A program made the position numbers and the translations under genes. Positions 9,953 to 17,592 of a DNA stretch of 64,000 nucleotides are shown here, in pieces. The notes below the pieces were generated by a model. The model made no database searches and was not told the DNA's origin. It was given only the letters and a program-made list of their open reading frames with translations. Position 1 is the stretch's first letter. Each line of letters opens with the position of its first letter. Where the stretch lies: positions 744,001 to 808,000 of the forward strand of contig NZ_LNJP01000003.1 of the NCBI RefSeq assembly GCF_001547525.1. Direction: 5' to 3'. Origin of the DNA: Burkholderia anthina. Lineage in GTDB: Bacteria > Pseudomonadota > Gammaproteobacteria > Burkholderiales > Burkholderiaceae.

Positions 9953-12108
9953 CACAGGCCGAACCACGACACGAGGCCCATGTGATTGCGGTTGCCGATC
10001 GTCACGAGATCGCGATGGGGCGGCCGGATCGTCACGATGCCGCGCGCCGCGAGCACACCTTCGGGCGCGCTGTACGCGCCGCCGTCGATGTCGGCCTCGC
10101 CGGTCAGGCGCACCTTGCCGGTTCCCCCGGTGAACACGCCGCCCGTGTCGGCAGCATAGATCGCCGCCCAGCGATTGCCGAACCAGGCTTTCAGGTCGTG
10201 GTCGCGGTTGACCACCGTGTAGCCCGGTACGCCCTGCGCGAGCGTTTTCGGTGCGTCGAGCGTCAATGCGCCGAGCGCGAGCACGGTTCCGCCCGTGTTC
10301 GTGATTTGCGTACCGGCTTTCAGCTGGATGTCGGCCTTGGCCTCGATCACGCCGCCGAACGCCTGCACGTTCGACGATGCGCTCGCGCGGCAGAACACGA
10401 AGCACGAGCGCCGGTACGCTGCCTGCCCGGTGAAAACGGCTTGCGTGAGAATGTTTTCGCGCGCGGCGATATCGATCGCGCCGCCATTCGACAGGATCGA
10501 TCCGCCGATATTCGTCACGTTCGCGGCGCGCACGGTCACGTTGCCCGCGTCGGCCGTGATGTACGCGAGTTTCGATGCATCGGCCAGCGCGCCATAGTCG
10601 ACGGTGAAGCCGTCGCTACGATGCTTGAAGAACAGGAAGCGGCCGCGCTGCTCGGAGAAGCCGACCACCGCGCCGTTCTGCACGCCGGTGCTGTGGTCGA
10701 CGATGTTCTGCAGGTCTCCGCCCGCGGCGATCGAAATGCTCTGGTTCGACAGGATCCGCGCATTCCGGTTGACGATATCGGCGCCCGCGGTCAGCGACAC
10801 GTCGCCCTGAACGCCGAACAGGATGCCGAGCCGCGTCTGCGGCAACGACTCGTTCCGGATGCGGCCCGCCGCGTTCAGCGTCACCGCGCCCACCGAATCC
10901 GGGTCAGCGTCGATCGCGGTCTGCCCTTGCACCAGCGACCCGACATTCACGATGTCCGCCGCGCTCTTGAGCACCACGCCGCTTTGCGACGATGCCACGG
11001 TCGCGCCCTTCATCGCATCGTCGGGATTCAGCGCGATGCCCGCGCCGTTCAGCTTCACGCTGCCCGACGCCATCAGGCTGCTGCCCGTCAACGCGATCGC
11101 ATCGGCTGCCGACACGTTCGCGTGGCCGCCCTTCGCCTTCATGTCGGTACCGGTCAGCGTGATGCCGCCCTGCACGGTCACGTCGAGATCTCGCGCGACG
11201 TCGACCTTCGCATGGGACATCTCGACGTTGCCGTTCGACGCCAGCGTGAACTCCCCCAGCGACGCATTCATCGCGCCGGCGCTGCGCACGCCGGGGCCGC
11301 GGTCCGTGACAATCAACTGCACGCGCCCGCTCGTCACGCTACCTGCGGCAGTGATGTCGATCGCATAGGACGACGCGGTGTCAGGGTGGGTCGTCGCGGT
11401 ACGCGAGAGCCAGTCGTTCGCGTTGTCGTTCGGCGACAGCCCCGTGTTCAGCTCGGCACGGCTGCGTCCGGCCAGCAGGCGCACGCCGGCCGTCGCCGAC
11501 GAAAACGTGTTGTCGATCGCGCCGTCGACGACGATGTTCTTCGCGATCAGATCGAGCCCGATCAGCGCGCCGGCGAGGCCGCCCGGACCGACGACGATCG
11601 TGCCGGTCGACGTATCGAGCACGATGTTGCGCTGGATCACGCCGGGGGCGATCTGCAGATCGTTGAAGCTCACGTTGCCGGTGGACAGCGCGACGTGCCC
11701 CGTATTGACGAACGATCCGCCGTTGACCGTGATGCCGTTCGGGTTCGCGAGCACGACGTTCGCGCGCGGCCCCGCCACCGCGATCTCGCCTTCGATCAGG
11801 CTGCGGTTGGTGCTCGTCACCTGGTTGACGATCGTGCGCGCGTTGATGCCGGCGTTGTTCAGCGTCGCGCCGGCGGTCGTCACGTTGAACGACGAATACG
11901 TGTTGCTCGATACGCCGGCGACCGCCGGCGCAAGATTGACGAGCTGCCGGCCGTTCGGCCCGACCGACACGCTCGTGGGCGTGCCGCCGTCCGGGACGAT
12001 CCCCGCGGCGGCGGCGCAATGCGGCAGCAGTCCGGTTACGGCAAGGCAAAGGCACAGCGCGCGCCAGCCCCCGGTGCCTGCGCGCCCCATTGAATCGGTG
12101 CATCCCAT
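9952..12108 (-). CDS. Short filamentous haemagglutinin-like TpsA exoprotein
   Basis: A 718-residue secreted protein. A signal peptide (WRALCLCLAVTGLLPHCAAAA) leads into a TPS domain with NPNGITVNGGSFVNTG and NRSLIEGEIAVAGPRANV, the hallmark region recognised by TpsB. A modest beta-helix follows (GDVSLTAGADIVN, GNVTVRAANVTNIGGSIL). It ends without a toxin or adhesin module I can identify. At about 720 residues it is far smaller than FhaB-class proteins, so it may be a small TpsA with its own role or a shortened relative of the large exoprotein at 1-7030. I chose the ATG at 12108 because GAGATC precedes it and it leaves a conventional signal peptide; an ATG at 12090 is also possible. It is first in the operon and overlaps tpsB by four bases. 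Confidence 0.88.
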   Translation of the reverse strand: MGCTDSMGRAGTGGWRALCLCLAVTGLLPHCAAAAGIVPDGGTPTSVSVGPNGRQLVNLAPAVAGVSSNTYSSFNVTTAGATLNNAGINARTIVNQVTSTNRSLIEGEIAVAGPRANVVLANPNGITVNGGSFVNTGHVALSTGNVSFNDLQIAPGVIQRNIVLDTSTGTIVVGPGGLAGALIGLDLIAKNIVVDGAIDNTFSSATAGVRLLAGRSRAELNTGLSPNDNANDWLSRTATTHPDTASSYAIDITAAGSVTSGRVQLIVTDRGPGVRSAGAMNASLGEFTLASNGNVEMSHAKVDVARDLDVTVQGGITLTGTDMKAKGGHANVSAADAIALTGSSLMASGSVKLNGAGIALNPDDAMKGATVASSQSGVVLKSAADIVNVGSLVQGQTAIDADPDSVGAVTLNAAGRIRNESLPQTRLGILFGVQGDVSLTAGADIVNRNARILSNQSISIAAGGDLQNIVDHSTGVQNGAVVGFSEQRGRFLFFKHRSDGFTVDYGALADASKLAYITADAGNVTVRAANVTNIGGSILSNGGAIDIAARENILTQAVFTGQAAYRRSCFVFCRASASSNVQAFGGVIEAKADIQLKAGTQITNTGGTVLALGALTLDAPKTLAQGVPGYTVVNRDHDLKAWFGNRWAAIYAADTGGVFTGGTGKVRLTGEADIDGGAYSAPEGVLAARGIVTIRPPHRDLVTIGNRNHMGLVSWFGL

Positions 12109-12334
12109 TCTGATCTCGCGCACGGCTTCGCCGGCCGTGCGCCCTCGGTTTTTTGGTCGTGTGGTCGTACTGCTTTCGTCATACTTTTTTGAGATACCGA
12201 GGAAGAGTAACGGCGGGGCCACGACTTTCTTTAGGGCGCTTTATCGAATAATTTTTCTAATTCGTTCTGACCGGATATTACAAATTCATTTCGCATCGAG
12301 GCACAATGAAAGCATTCAGTCAATCTCGCGCCTC
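12109..12334. promoter_or_regulatory. Divergent promoter region, AT-rich island
   Basis: This 226-bp gap separates the minus-strand tps operon from the plus-strand kinase. From about 12175 to 12310 it is markedly richer in A and T than its neighbours (runs such as tactttttt, aataatttttctaatt). That is where promoters for both directions should lie and where an H-NS-type silencer could bind. I could not assign individual -35 and -10 boxes with confidence. Confidence 0.35.
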
Positions 12335-12838
12335 ATGCCCTCTACATCGACGAACACGCCGCTCACCGTCATCCATCTGAACGGCCCGATCAACAGCGGC
12401 AAGACGACGATCGGTCGCGCACTCGCACGCGTGCTGCCCGATGCGCGCTTCATCGACGGCGACGATCACGACGCGCCCGAATCCGCGCCGTTCGACGTGC
12501 AATGGGCCATTGCGTTGGAGCGGCTCGTCGCGCAGATCGCGCAAGCGCGCGAACGCCACCTCGTGATCGCCTATCCGATCGGCGAAGCGGAATTCGAGCG
12601 GCTGCGCACGGCGTGCGCTGCGCGCGATGCGCGATTGTTCGTCGTCACGCTCGCGCCGCCCGAAGCGGTCGCGGTATCGAATCGCGGCACGCGTGCGCTG
12701 ACGGACTGGGAGCGGCAACGGATCGCCGAGATGTATCGGGAAGGGTATGCGTCGCGCAGGTTCAGCGATTGCGTGATCGATACGTCGAACGCGTCGCCCG
12801 ACGTGTGCGCGACGGAGATCGCGCGCCGCGCTCAGTGA
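12335..12838 (+). CDS. Small P-loop kinase, shikimate/adenylate kinase-like
   Basis: A 167-residue soluble protein with a Walker A motif near the N-terminus (LNGPINSGKTTIGRAL, about residues 14-29), followed by FIDGDDHD, which resembles the acidic substrate- and metal-binding region of shikimate- and gluconate-kinase-type enzymes. The size is right for a single-domain nucleoside-monophosphate or small-molecule kinase. The substrate cannot be told from the sequence. The ATG at 12335 is the first in this frame after the divergent promoter region. The stop overlaps by seven bases the 3' end of the degraded MFS gene on the other strand. Confidence 0.7.
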   Translation: MPSTSTNTPLTVIHLNGPINSGKTTIGRALARVLPDARFIDGDDHDAPESAPFDVQWAIALERLVAQIAQARERHLVIAYPIGEAEFERLRTACAARDARLFVVTLAPPEAVAVSNRGTRALTDWERQRIAEMYREGYASRRFSDCVIDTSNASPDVCATEIARRAQ

Positions 12839-13290
12839 TGCCGCCGGATGCCCGACACGACCTGCTCGCGCGCCCCCTTGCGGCTCAGCATCAGCGTGAC
12901 GACCGCCGATACCGCGAGCGTCCCCGCAACCACATACAGCCCCGCCGCATACCCGCCCGTCGCATGCTTGAGCCAGCCGATCGCGAACGGCCCGACGAAG
13001 CCGCCGAGATTGCCGATCGAGTTGATCATCGCGATGCCCGCCGCCGCACCGGCCCCCGACAGGAACGCGCTCGGCATCGCCCACAGCGGCGCCTTCGCGG
13101 CGCTGATCCCGACGTTGACGACGACCAGCGCGAGCACGGTCAGCAGCGCGGTGCTTCGCCGAAAACCATCGGCTCGCGCACAGGATGATGCCGGGGAAAA
13201 AGCCGGCTTCGGCCATGCCGAGCAGAAAGCGCATCACGTAGAAGCTCGTCGGCCCGGTCGCGAACGCGAATACGGCCGACCGGATGTCCA
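12832..13290 (-). pseudogene. MFS transporter remnant, internally deleted and 5'-truncated
   Basis: Two pieces of one anion:cation-symporter-type MFS protein are joined out of frame. The upstream piece (about 13290-13165) reads FATGPTSFYVMRFLLGMAEAG then FFPGII, the region around helices 4-5 of such transporters. The downstream piece (about 13158-12832) reads LTVLALVVVNVGISAAKAPL, SAFLSGAGAAAGIAMINSIG and GPFAIGWLKHATGGYAAGLY, which belongs to the last third. About 200 residues that should lie between them are gone and the frame changes at the junction near CACCGCGCTGCTG. The N-terminal helices are also missing. Neither piece could make a working 12-helix transporter. Confidence 0.75.
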
Positions 13291-13548
13291 CGCGAATCCG
13301 CCGGTTTCCCCGAGGAAGAATTGAGGCGGCCGAAGGCGACGCCGGGCGTCGGTACCTGCGCCCGGCAGCGCACGATTCCGGCTCGCGCGGTATGGCCGCA
13401 CGGACGTTCACCCGGCATACGAGGACAATATTCCGGCAAGTTTCGGGCTAAATCGCCAAAATATTTACATCCTTCGATACGGATCGAATGGATGGCCAGC
13501 GCGTTTCGCCTCGCAACCGCTTGAGGATTTTCCGTCCGCATCCCGCCG

Positions 13549-14550
13549 TCACGCCACCGCCACCAGCCCGCCGTAGCGATCGGGGGTAACGACTGCACCC
13601 GGCGCCGGCCGCCACCCCACCGCCCCCGCCGCCGCCAGCCCTGCCTGCTCGTGCCCGGCCTGCACGAAACGCTCGGCGATCCAGTCGACGAACGCGCGCA
13701 CGCCGGGCGACACATGCGGGCGCTTCACGTAGACGACCGACACGGCCAGCGCATCGGGCTGCCAGCGCGCCAGCACTTCCCGCAACCGCCCCGCGTCGAT
13801 CAGCGCCTGCGCGGCGACGCGCGTCGGCTGGATCAGCCCGAGGCCGTGCACGCCGCAGGCGAGATACGCCTGCTCGTCGTCCACGCCGACGATACCGTCG
13901 AGCCGCACCTTGCGCACCGCGTCGTCCACCGCGAACTCGAGCTCGGCCGGACGCTGGCCGCAAACATGCGACCCGCCTACCGCGCGATGCCCGCCCAGAT
14001 CGTCGGGCGTGCGCGGCACGCCGAAGCGGTCGAGATACGCGGGGCTCGCGCACGTCACGCGCTCGAGCGAGCCGAGCCGGCGCGCGACGAGCGACGAATC
14101 GGGCAGCGCACCGAGCCGGATACTGCAGTCGATCGCGTCGCCGACGCGATCGCCCGCGCGTCCGGCCACGGCGAGCATCAGTTCGAGATCGGGATGCCGC
14201 ACATGGAATTCGCCGAGCGCCGGCAGCACGATCGCGCCCGCCACCGACGCCGGCAATTCCACGCGCAGCGGCCCGCTCGGATGCACCGCGGCGCCGCGAA
14301 TGCTGGCTTCGAGCTCGTCGACGTCCGCGGTGATGCTGACGCAGCGCCGGTAATACGCGTCGCCTTCGGGCGTGGCCCGCAACGCGCGCGTCGTGCGCAC
14401 CAGCAGCGGCATGCCGAGCGCCGCTTCGAGCTCCTGCACGGTGCGCGTCGCGGTGGCGCGCGAGATGCCGAGCGCCTGCGCGGCGCGGGTAAAGCTGTTC
14501 ATTTCGACGATGCGCGTGAAGATGCGCATCGCGCGGATCGGATTGTCCAC
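13549..14550 (-). CDS. LysR-family transcriptional regulator
   Basis: A 333-residue LysR regulator with an N-terminal winged helix-turn-helix (about residues 5-60; SFTRAAQALGISRATATRTV) and the periplasmic-binding-protein-like effector domain. IRLGALPDSSLVARRLGSL is typical of the CrgA/DsdC-like branch that includes many Burkholderia paralogues. The C-terminus is about 30 residues longer than usual and rich in Ala, Gly and Pro. The closest neighbour that could be a target is the degraded MFS gene downstream; no intact divergent gene exists on its other side, so its target is unknown. It may be an orphan regulator left after loss of the transporter. Confidence 0.85.
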   Translation of the reverse strand: MDNPIRAMRIFTRIVEMNSFTRAAQALGISRATATRTVQELEAALGMPLLVRTTRALRATPEGDAYYRRCVSITADVDELEASIRGAAVHPSGPLRVELPASVAGAIVLPALGEFHVRHPDLELMLAVAGRAGDRVGDAIDCSIRLGALPDSSLVARRLGSLERVTCASPAYLDRFGVPRTPDDLGGHRAVGGSHVCGQRPAELEFAVDDAVRKVRLDGIVGVDDEQAYLACGVHGLGLIQPTRVAAQALIDAGRLREVLARWQPDALAVSVVYVKRPHVSPGVRAFVDWIAERFVQAGHEQAGLAAAGAVGWRPAPGAVVTPDRYGGLVAVA

Positions 14551-14653
14551 CGGACACCTCTACGGGGTTGCGACAGGCCGCGGCGCGCGCGTTCGCGCAC
14601 CGCGCGTGCGTGTCGATGTCGACGCAAGCCGCGCGAGCGGCGCGGCCGCCGGG

Positions 14654-15073
14654 TCAGGCGTTCGCCGCCGCGACGCCGGGCGCCGGTTCGGCGAGCAGCC
14701 GTTGCGCGAGCGCCAGCGCGTCGTCGCGGGTCGCCGCCGCGTTCAGCGGATAACCCCAGACCTTCTCGAAGGCGCCCGAAAAAGCATTGAGCGCCACGCG
14801 CCGCGCCGCATCGGGCTCGATCGCGATCATCCCGGGGATCCGTTCGCGCGACAGCGCACGGTTGGCCTTGCTCCACTTCGCGAGCTGCTTGCGCATCTCG
14901 TGATCGTTATCGGCGCGATCGTCGCCGGACGGCGCATCGTCGGTCAGAAGAACGAAGCGTTCGCGGCGCGCGAGCAGCGCGTCGAGTTCGGCAATCAGGC
15001 GGGCAGGATCGGTGTGGGTCGAGCCGCTGTAACGCAGCCAGACAAACGGGAATTCAGTCGTGACGATTTGCAT
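14654..15073 (-). CDS. Unrecognised 139-residue cytoplasmic protein with an upstream Fur box
   Basis: A soluble protein with no signal peptide or membrane segment. It starts MQIVTTEFPFVWLRYSGSTH and contains RRERFVLLTDDAPSGDD and KVWGYPLNAAATRDDALALA. The alternation of strand and helix and the FVLLTD turn are compatible with a STAS/SpoIIAA-like fold, but that is only an impression. The ATG at 15073 lies 12 bases downstream of a near-perfect Fur box, so I expect induction under iron limitation. It is followed by the LysR gene on the same strand after about 100 bp and preceded by an AraC regulator, a common pairing in siderophore and haem loci. Confidence 0.6.
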   Translation of the reverse strand: MQIVTTEFPFVWLRYSGSTHTDPARLIAELDALLARRERFVLLTDDAPSGDDRADNDHEMRKQLAKWSKANRALSRERIPGMIAIEPDAARRVALNAFSGAFEKVWGYPLNAAATRDDALALAQRLLAEPAPGVAAANA

Positions 15074-15085
15074 GTCGGCCTCCAG

Positions 15086-15102
15086 ATGAGAACGATTCTC
15101 AT
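15086..15102. promoter_or_regulatory. Fur box
   Basis: ATGAGAA-CGA-TTCTCAT is a perfect 7-3-7 inverted repeat that matches the Fur consensus core (TGAGAAT..ATTCTCA) used in Burkholderia and other proteobacteria. It ends 13 bases before the start of the 139-residue gene at 15073, where a bound repressor would block transcription. Confidence 0.75.
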
Positions 15103-15191
15103 TTTATGGAGCGGGACCGCGTGCGTCATTTCTCGTCCCGGCCAACTGCTTTTTCAATCCGGCCAAACGGGCACGGGCGCGATCCGGCGGG

Positions 15192-15992
15192 TCAGCGCTG
15201 CCGATCGGTCAGGAATTGCGTCGGCGGCTTGCCGGTCGCCTTGCGGAACATCGTGACGAAGCTGCTTGCGCTCTCGTAGCCGAGATCGATCGCGATCTGG
15301 TGCACGCGGCGGCCGGTCGTCAGCATCCGCAGCGACAGCGCGACGTGCAGCCGACGGCGCCAGTCGCCGAGGCTCATCCCGAGCTCCTTCGTCGCGAGCC
15401 GCGTCAGGCTGCGCTCGCTGATGCCCGCACGCCGCGCGAGCTCGGGCAGCGGCGACTTGTCGGCCGGATCGTCGAGCAGATGGTCGATCAGCTTGCGCAG
15501 CCGGCGGTCGGCCGGCATCGGCAGGTACAGGTCCTCGACCGGCGCCGCGACGAGCTCGTCGAGCAGCGTCGCGACCAGCCGCCCTTGCGGCCCGTCGACG
15601 TCGTACAGGTTCGGGAAACTGGCCGCCTTCAGCAGCAGCTCGCGCAACAGCGGCGACATGCCCAGCGTGCAGCAGCGCTTGGGCAAGTCGAGCGCCGCGT
15701 CGGGTTCGACCAGCACCGCGTAGTAGGTCGCGCCGGCCGAGCCGCGCGCCGCATGCGGGACATCGCCGGGAATCCAGACCGTGCATTGCGGCGGCGCGGT
15801 CCACACGCCGCCGTCGATCTCGCAATAGACGACGCCGGTCAGCGTGTAGAGCAGTTGCGCCTGTCGATGGCTGTGCCGCTCCAGCCGCCATTCGGGCTCG
15901 ACGACGGAGCCGCCGAACACGACGAGCGGACGCGGCACGTGATCGACGTCGGTGTCCGCGGCGGAATCGGTGATCGATGGAAGGTCGCGCAT
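15192..15992 (-). CDS. AraC-family transcriptional regulator with N-terminal cupin
   Basis: A 266-residue regulator. The N-terminal half is a cupin-type ligand pocket (ERHSHRQAQLLYTLTGVVYC, then WIPGDVPHAARGS). The C-terminal AraC DNA-binding domain has two helix-turn-helices: LARRAGISERSLTRLATKEL and VHQIAIDLGYESASSFVTMF followed by RKATGKPPTQF. This layout matches the group of AraC regulators that often control a divergent exporter. A LysE/RhtB exporter gene begins 164 bp away on the other strand and is the obvious candidate target. Its own 3' end faces the Fur box. Confidence 0.88.
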   Translation of the reverse strand: MRDLPSITDSAADTDVDHVPRPLVVFGGSVVEPEWRLERHSHRQAQLLYTLTGVVYCEIDGGVWTAPPQCTVWIPGDVPHAARGSAGATYYAVLVEPDAALDLPKRCCTLGMSPLLRELLLKAASFPNLYDVDGPQGRLVATLLDELVAAPVEDLYLPMPADRRLRKLIDHLLDDPADKSPLPELARRAGISERSLTRLATKELGMSLGDWRRRLHVALSLRMLTTGRRVHQIAIDLGYESASSFVTMFRKATGKPPTQFLTDRQR

Positions 15993-16156
15993 GAAACGAT
16001 AGGCTGTGAAAAAGGCCGGACGCCGGCGCGTCCTGTCGTGCTTATACCAGAAAGGCGCCGGCGCAGCCGCGCCGTTCGGGGGCGTCAGCGGCCGCGCGCC
16101 GAACCGAATACAATGCGCCGATCCCCTTGCCGCCGCGCCAACCCGCCGGAGCCGCC

Positions 16157-16783
16157 ATGTTCGACCTGACCACGCTGACCACCTTCACGGCCGTCGTTCT
16201 GGGCCTGTTCCTGATCCCCGGCCCCGCCGTGCTGCTCGTGCTGAGCCGCACCGTGCAGGGCGGGCGCACGACCGGCATCCTGACCGGCCTCGGCGTCGCG
16301 AGCGGCGACTTCGTGCATACGCTGTTCGCGGCCGTCGGGCTGTCCGCGCTGCTGATGACGTCAGCGCTCGCGTTCAACATCGTCAAGCTGATCGGCGCCG
16401 CGTACCTGATCTATCTCGGCGCGCGCGCGCTGCTGGAGAAGCCGTCCGATCCGTCGCTGCCGCGGGTGGCGGCCGTCACGCCGCTCAACGCGTACCTGCA
16501 GGCGATTCCCGCCGAAGTGCTGAATCCGAAAACCGCGCTGTTCTTTCTCGCGTTCATGCCGCAGTTCGTGCATCCGGAACGCGGCTCGACGTTCGTGCAG
16601 TTCGCGGTGCTCGGGCTGATCTTCGTCGTGCTCAGTTCGCTCTACACGACGCTGATCGCGTGCTCGATCCGCCCGCTCGGTCGCATCGTCAAGCGGCTCA
16701 CGTGGCTCGCACGCTGGCAGGGCAGGATCATCGGCTCGATCTTCATCGCGCTCGGGCTGCGCGTGGCCATGCAGCAGCGCTGA
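16157..16783 (+). CDS. LysE/RhtB-family amino-acid exporter
   Basis: A 208-residue inner-membrane protein with about six hydrophobic segments. The family signature near the N-terminus is clear (LFLIPGPAVLLVLSRTVQGG, about residues 18-37), as is the conserved NPKTALFFLAFMPQF around residue 130. LysE/RhtB proteins export amino acids or their analogues using the proton gradient. I chose the ATG at 16157 with CGGAG upstream; an in-frame ATG ten codons earlier would add a proline-rich leader unlike the family. It is divergent from the AraC regulator and is followed 13 bp later by a methyltransferase gene, so the two are probably co-transcribed. Confidence 0.9.
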   Translation: MFDLTTLTTFTAVVLGLFLIPGPAVLLVLSRTVQGGRTTGILTGLGVASGDFVHTLFAAVGLSALLMTSALAFNIVKLIGAAYLIYLGARALLEKPSDPSLPRVAAVTPLNAYLQAIPAEVLNPKTALFFLAFMPQFVHPERGSTFVQFAVLGLIFVVLSSLYTTLIACSIRPLGRIVKRLTWLARWQGRIIGSIFIALGLRVAMQQR

Positions 16784-16796
16784 TGGGCGCGACCGC

Positions 16797-17549
16797 ATGA
16801 CGCGCGCCGACGCGGACCTGCTCTACACCGACCCGCGCCTCGTCGCGGTGTACGACCTGTTCAACGCGGGCGATCGGGACTTCGTGTTCTATGCCGCGGC
16901 GATCGGCGCCGCCCGGCAACGCATTCTCGATCTCGGCTGCGGCACCGGCACGTTCGCGCGACGGCTCGCGGCGGCCGGGCATGACGTCGTCGCGATCGAT
17001 CCGGCGCCTGCGATGATCGATTACGCGCGACGGCAGCCGGGCGCCGCCGCCGTCCGCTGGCTCGCGTGCGCGCTCGACGGCCTGCCGCCCGGTGCGCGAT
17101 TCGATGCGGTCGTGATGACCGGGCACGCGTTTCAGTGCCTGCTGACCGACGACGATATCGACGCGACGCTGCGCGGCGTGCGACGCGTGCTCGCCGACGG
17201 CGGCCGCTTCCTGTTCGAGACCCGCAACCCGCGCACCGAACCGTGGCGAGCATGGACGCCCGCGCAGTCGGCACGCAGCGTCGAATCGCACGCATTCGGC
17301 ATCGTCGATCTCCATCACGCGGTGCGTGCGATCGACGACGCGATCGTGACGTTCGACACGCACTACCGCTTCCGCCGCGACGACACGGTGCTGACGAATA
17401 CGAGCCGGCTGCGTTTCATCTCGCAACCTGAACTGCAGGCGCACGTGACGGCGGCCGGTTTCGCGTCGGCCGACTGGTGCGGCGACTGGGACCACGCACC
17501 GTTCGACGCAGCGACCAGCGCGGAAATCATCGCGATCTGCCGCGCGTAA
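16797..17549 (+). CDS. Class I SAM-dependent methyltransferase
   Basis: A 250-residue cytoplasmic enzyme with the Rossmann-type SAM-binding motif I (RILDLGCGTGTFARRLAAAG, about residues 42-61), motif II acidic loop (VVAIDPAP) and the post-motif region (GARFDAVVMTGHAFQCLL). The rest fits the methyltransferase-25-type fold. The substrate is unknown. It follows the LysE exporter by 13 bp, and the two may act on or around the same small molecule. Its 3' end faces the rtcR gene, which is convergent. Confidence 0.85.
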   Translation: MTRADADLLYTDPRLVAVYDLFNAGDRDFVFYAAAIGAARQRILDLGCGTGTFARRLAAAGHDVVAIDPAPAMIDYARRQPGAAAVRWLACALDGLPPGARFDAVVMTGHAFQCLLTDDDIDATLRGVRRVLADGGRFLFETRNPRTEPWRAWTPAQSARSVESHAFGIVDLHHAVRAIDDAIVTFDTHYRFRRDDTVLTNTSRLRFISQPELQAHVTAAGFASADWCGDWDHAPFDAATSAEIIAICRA

Positions 17550-17592
17550 CGGGCGCGGCGCAGACGTCATGCGCCTCGCTCGCCACGCGTCA

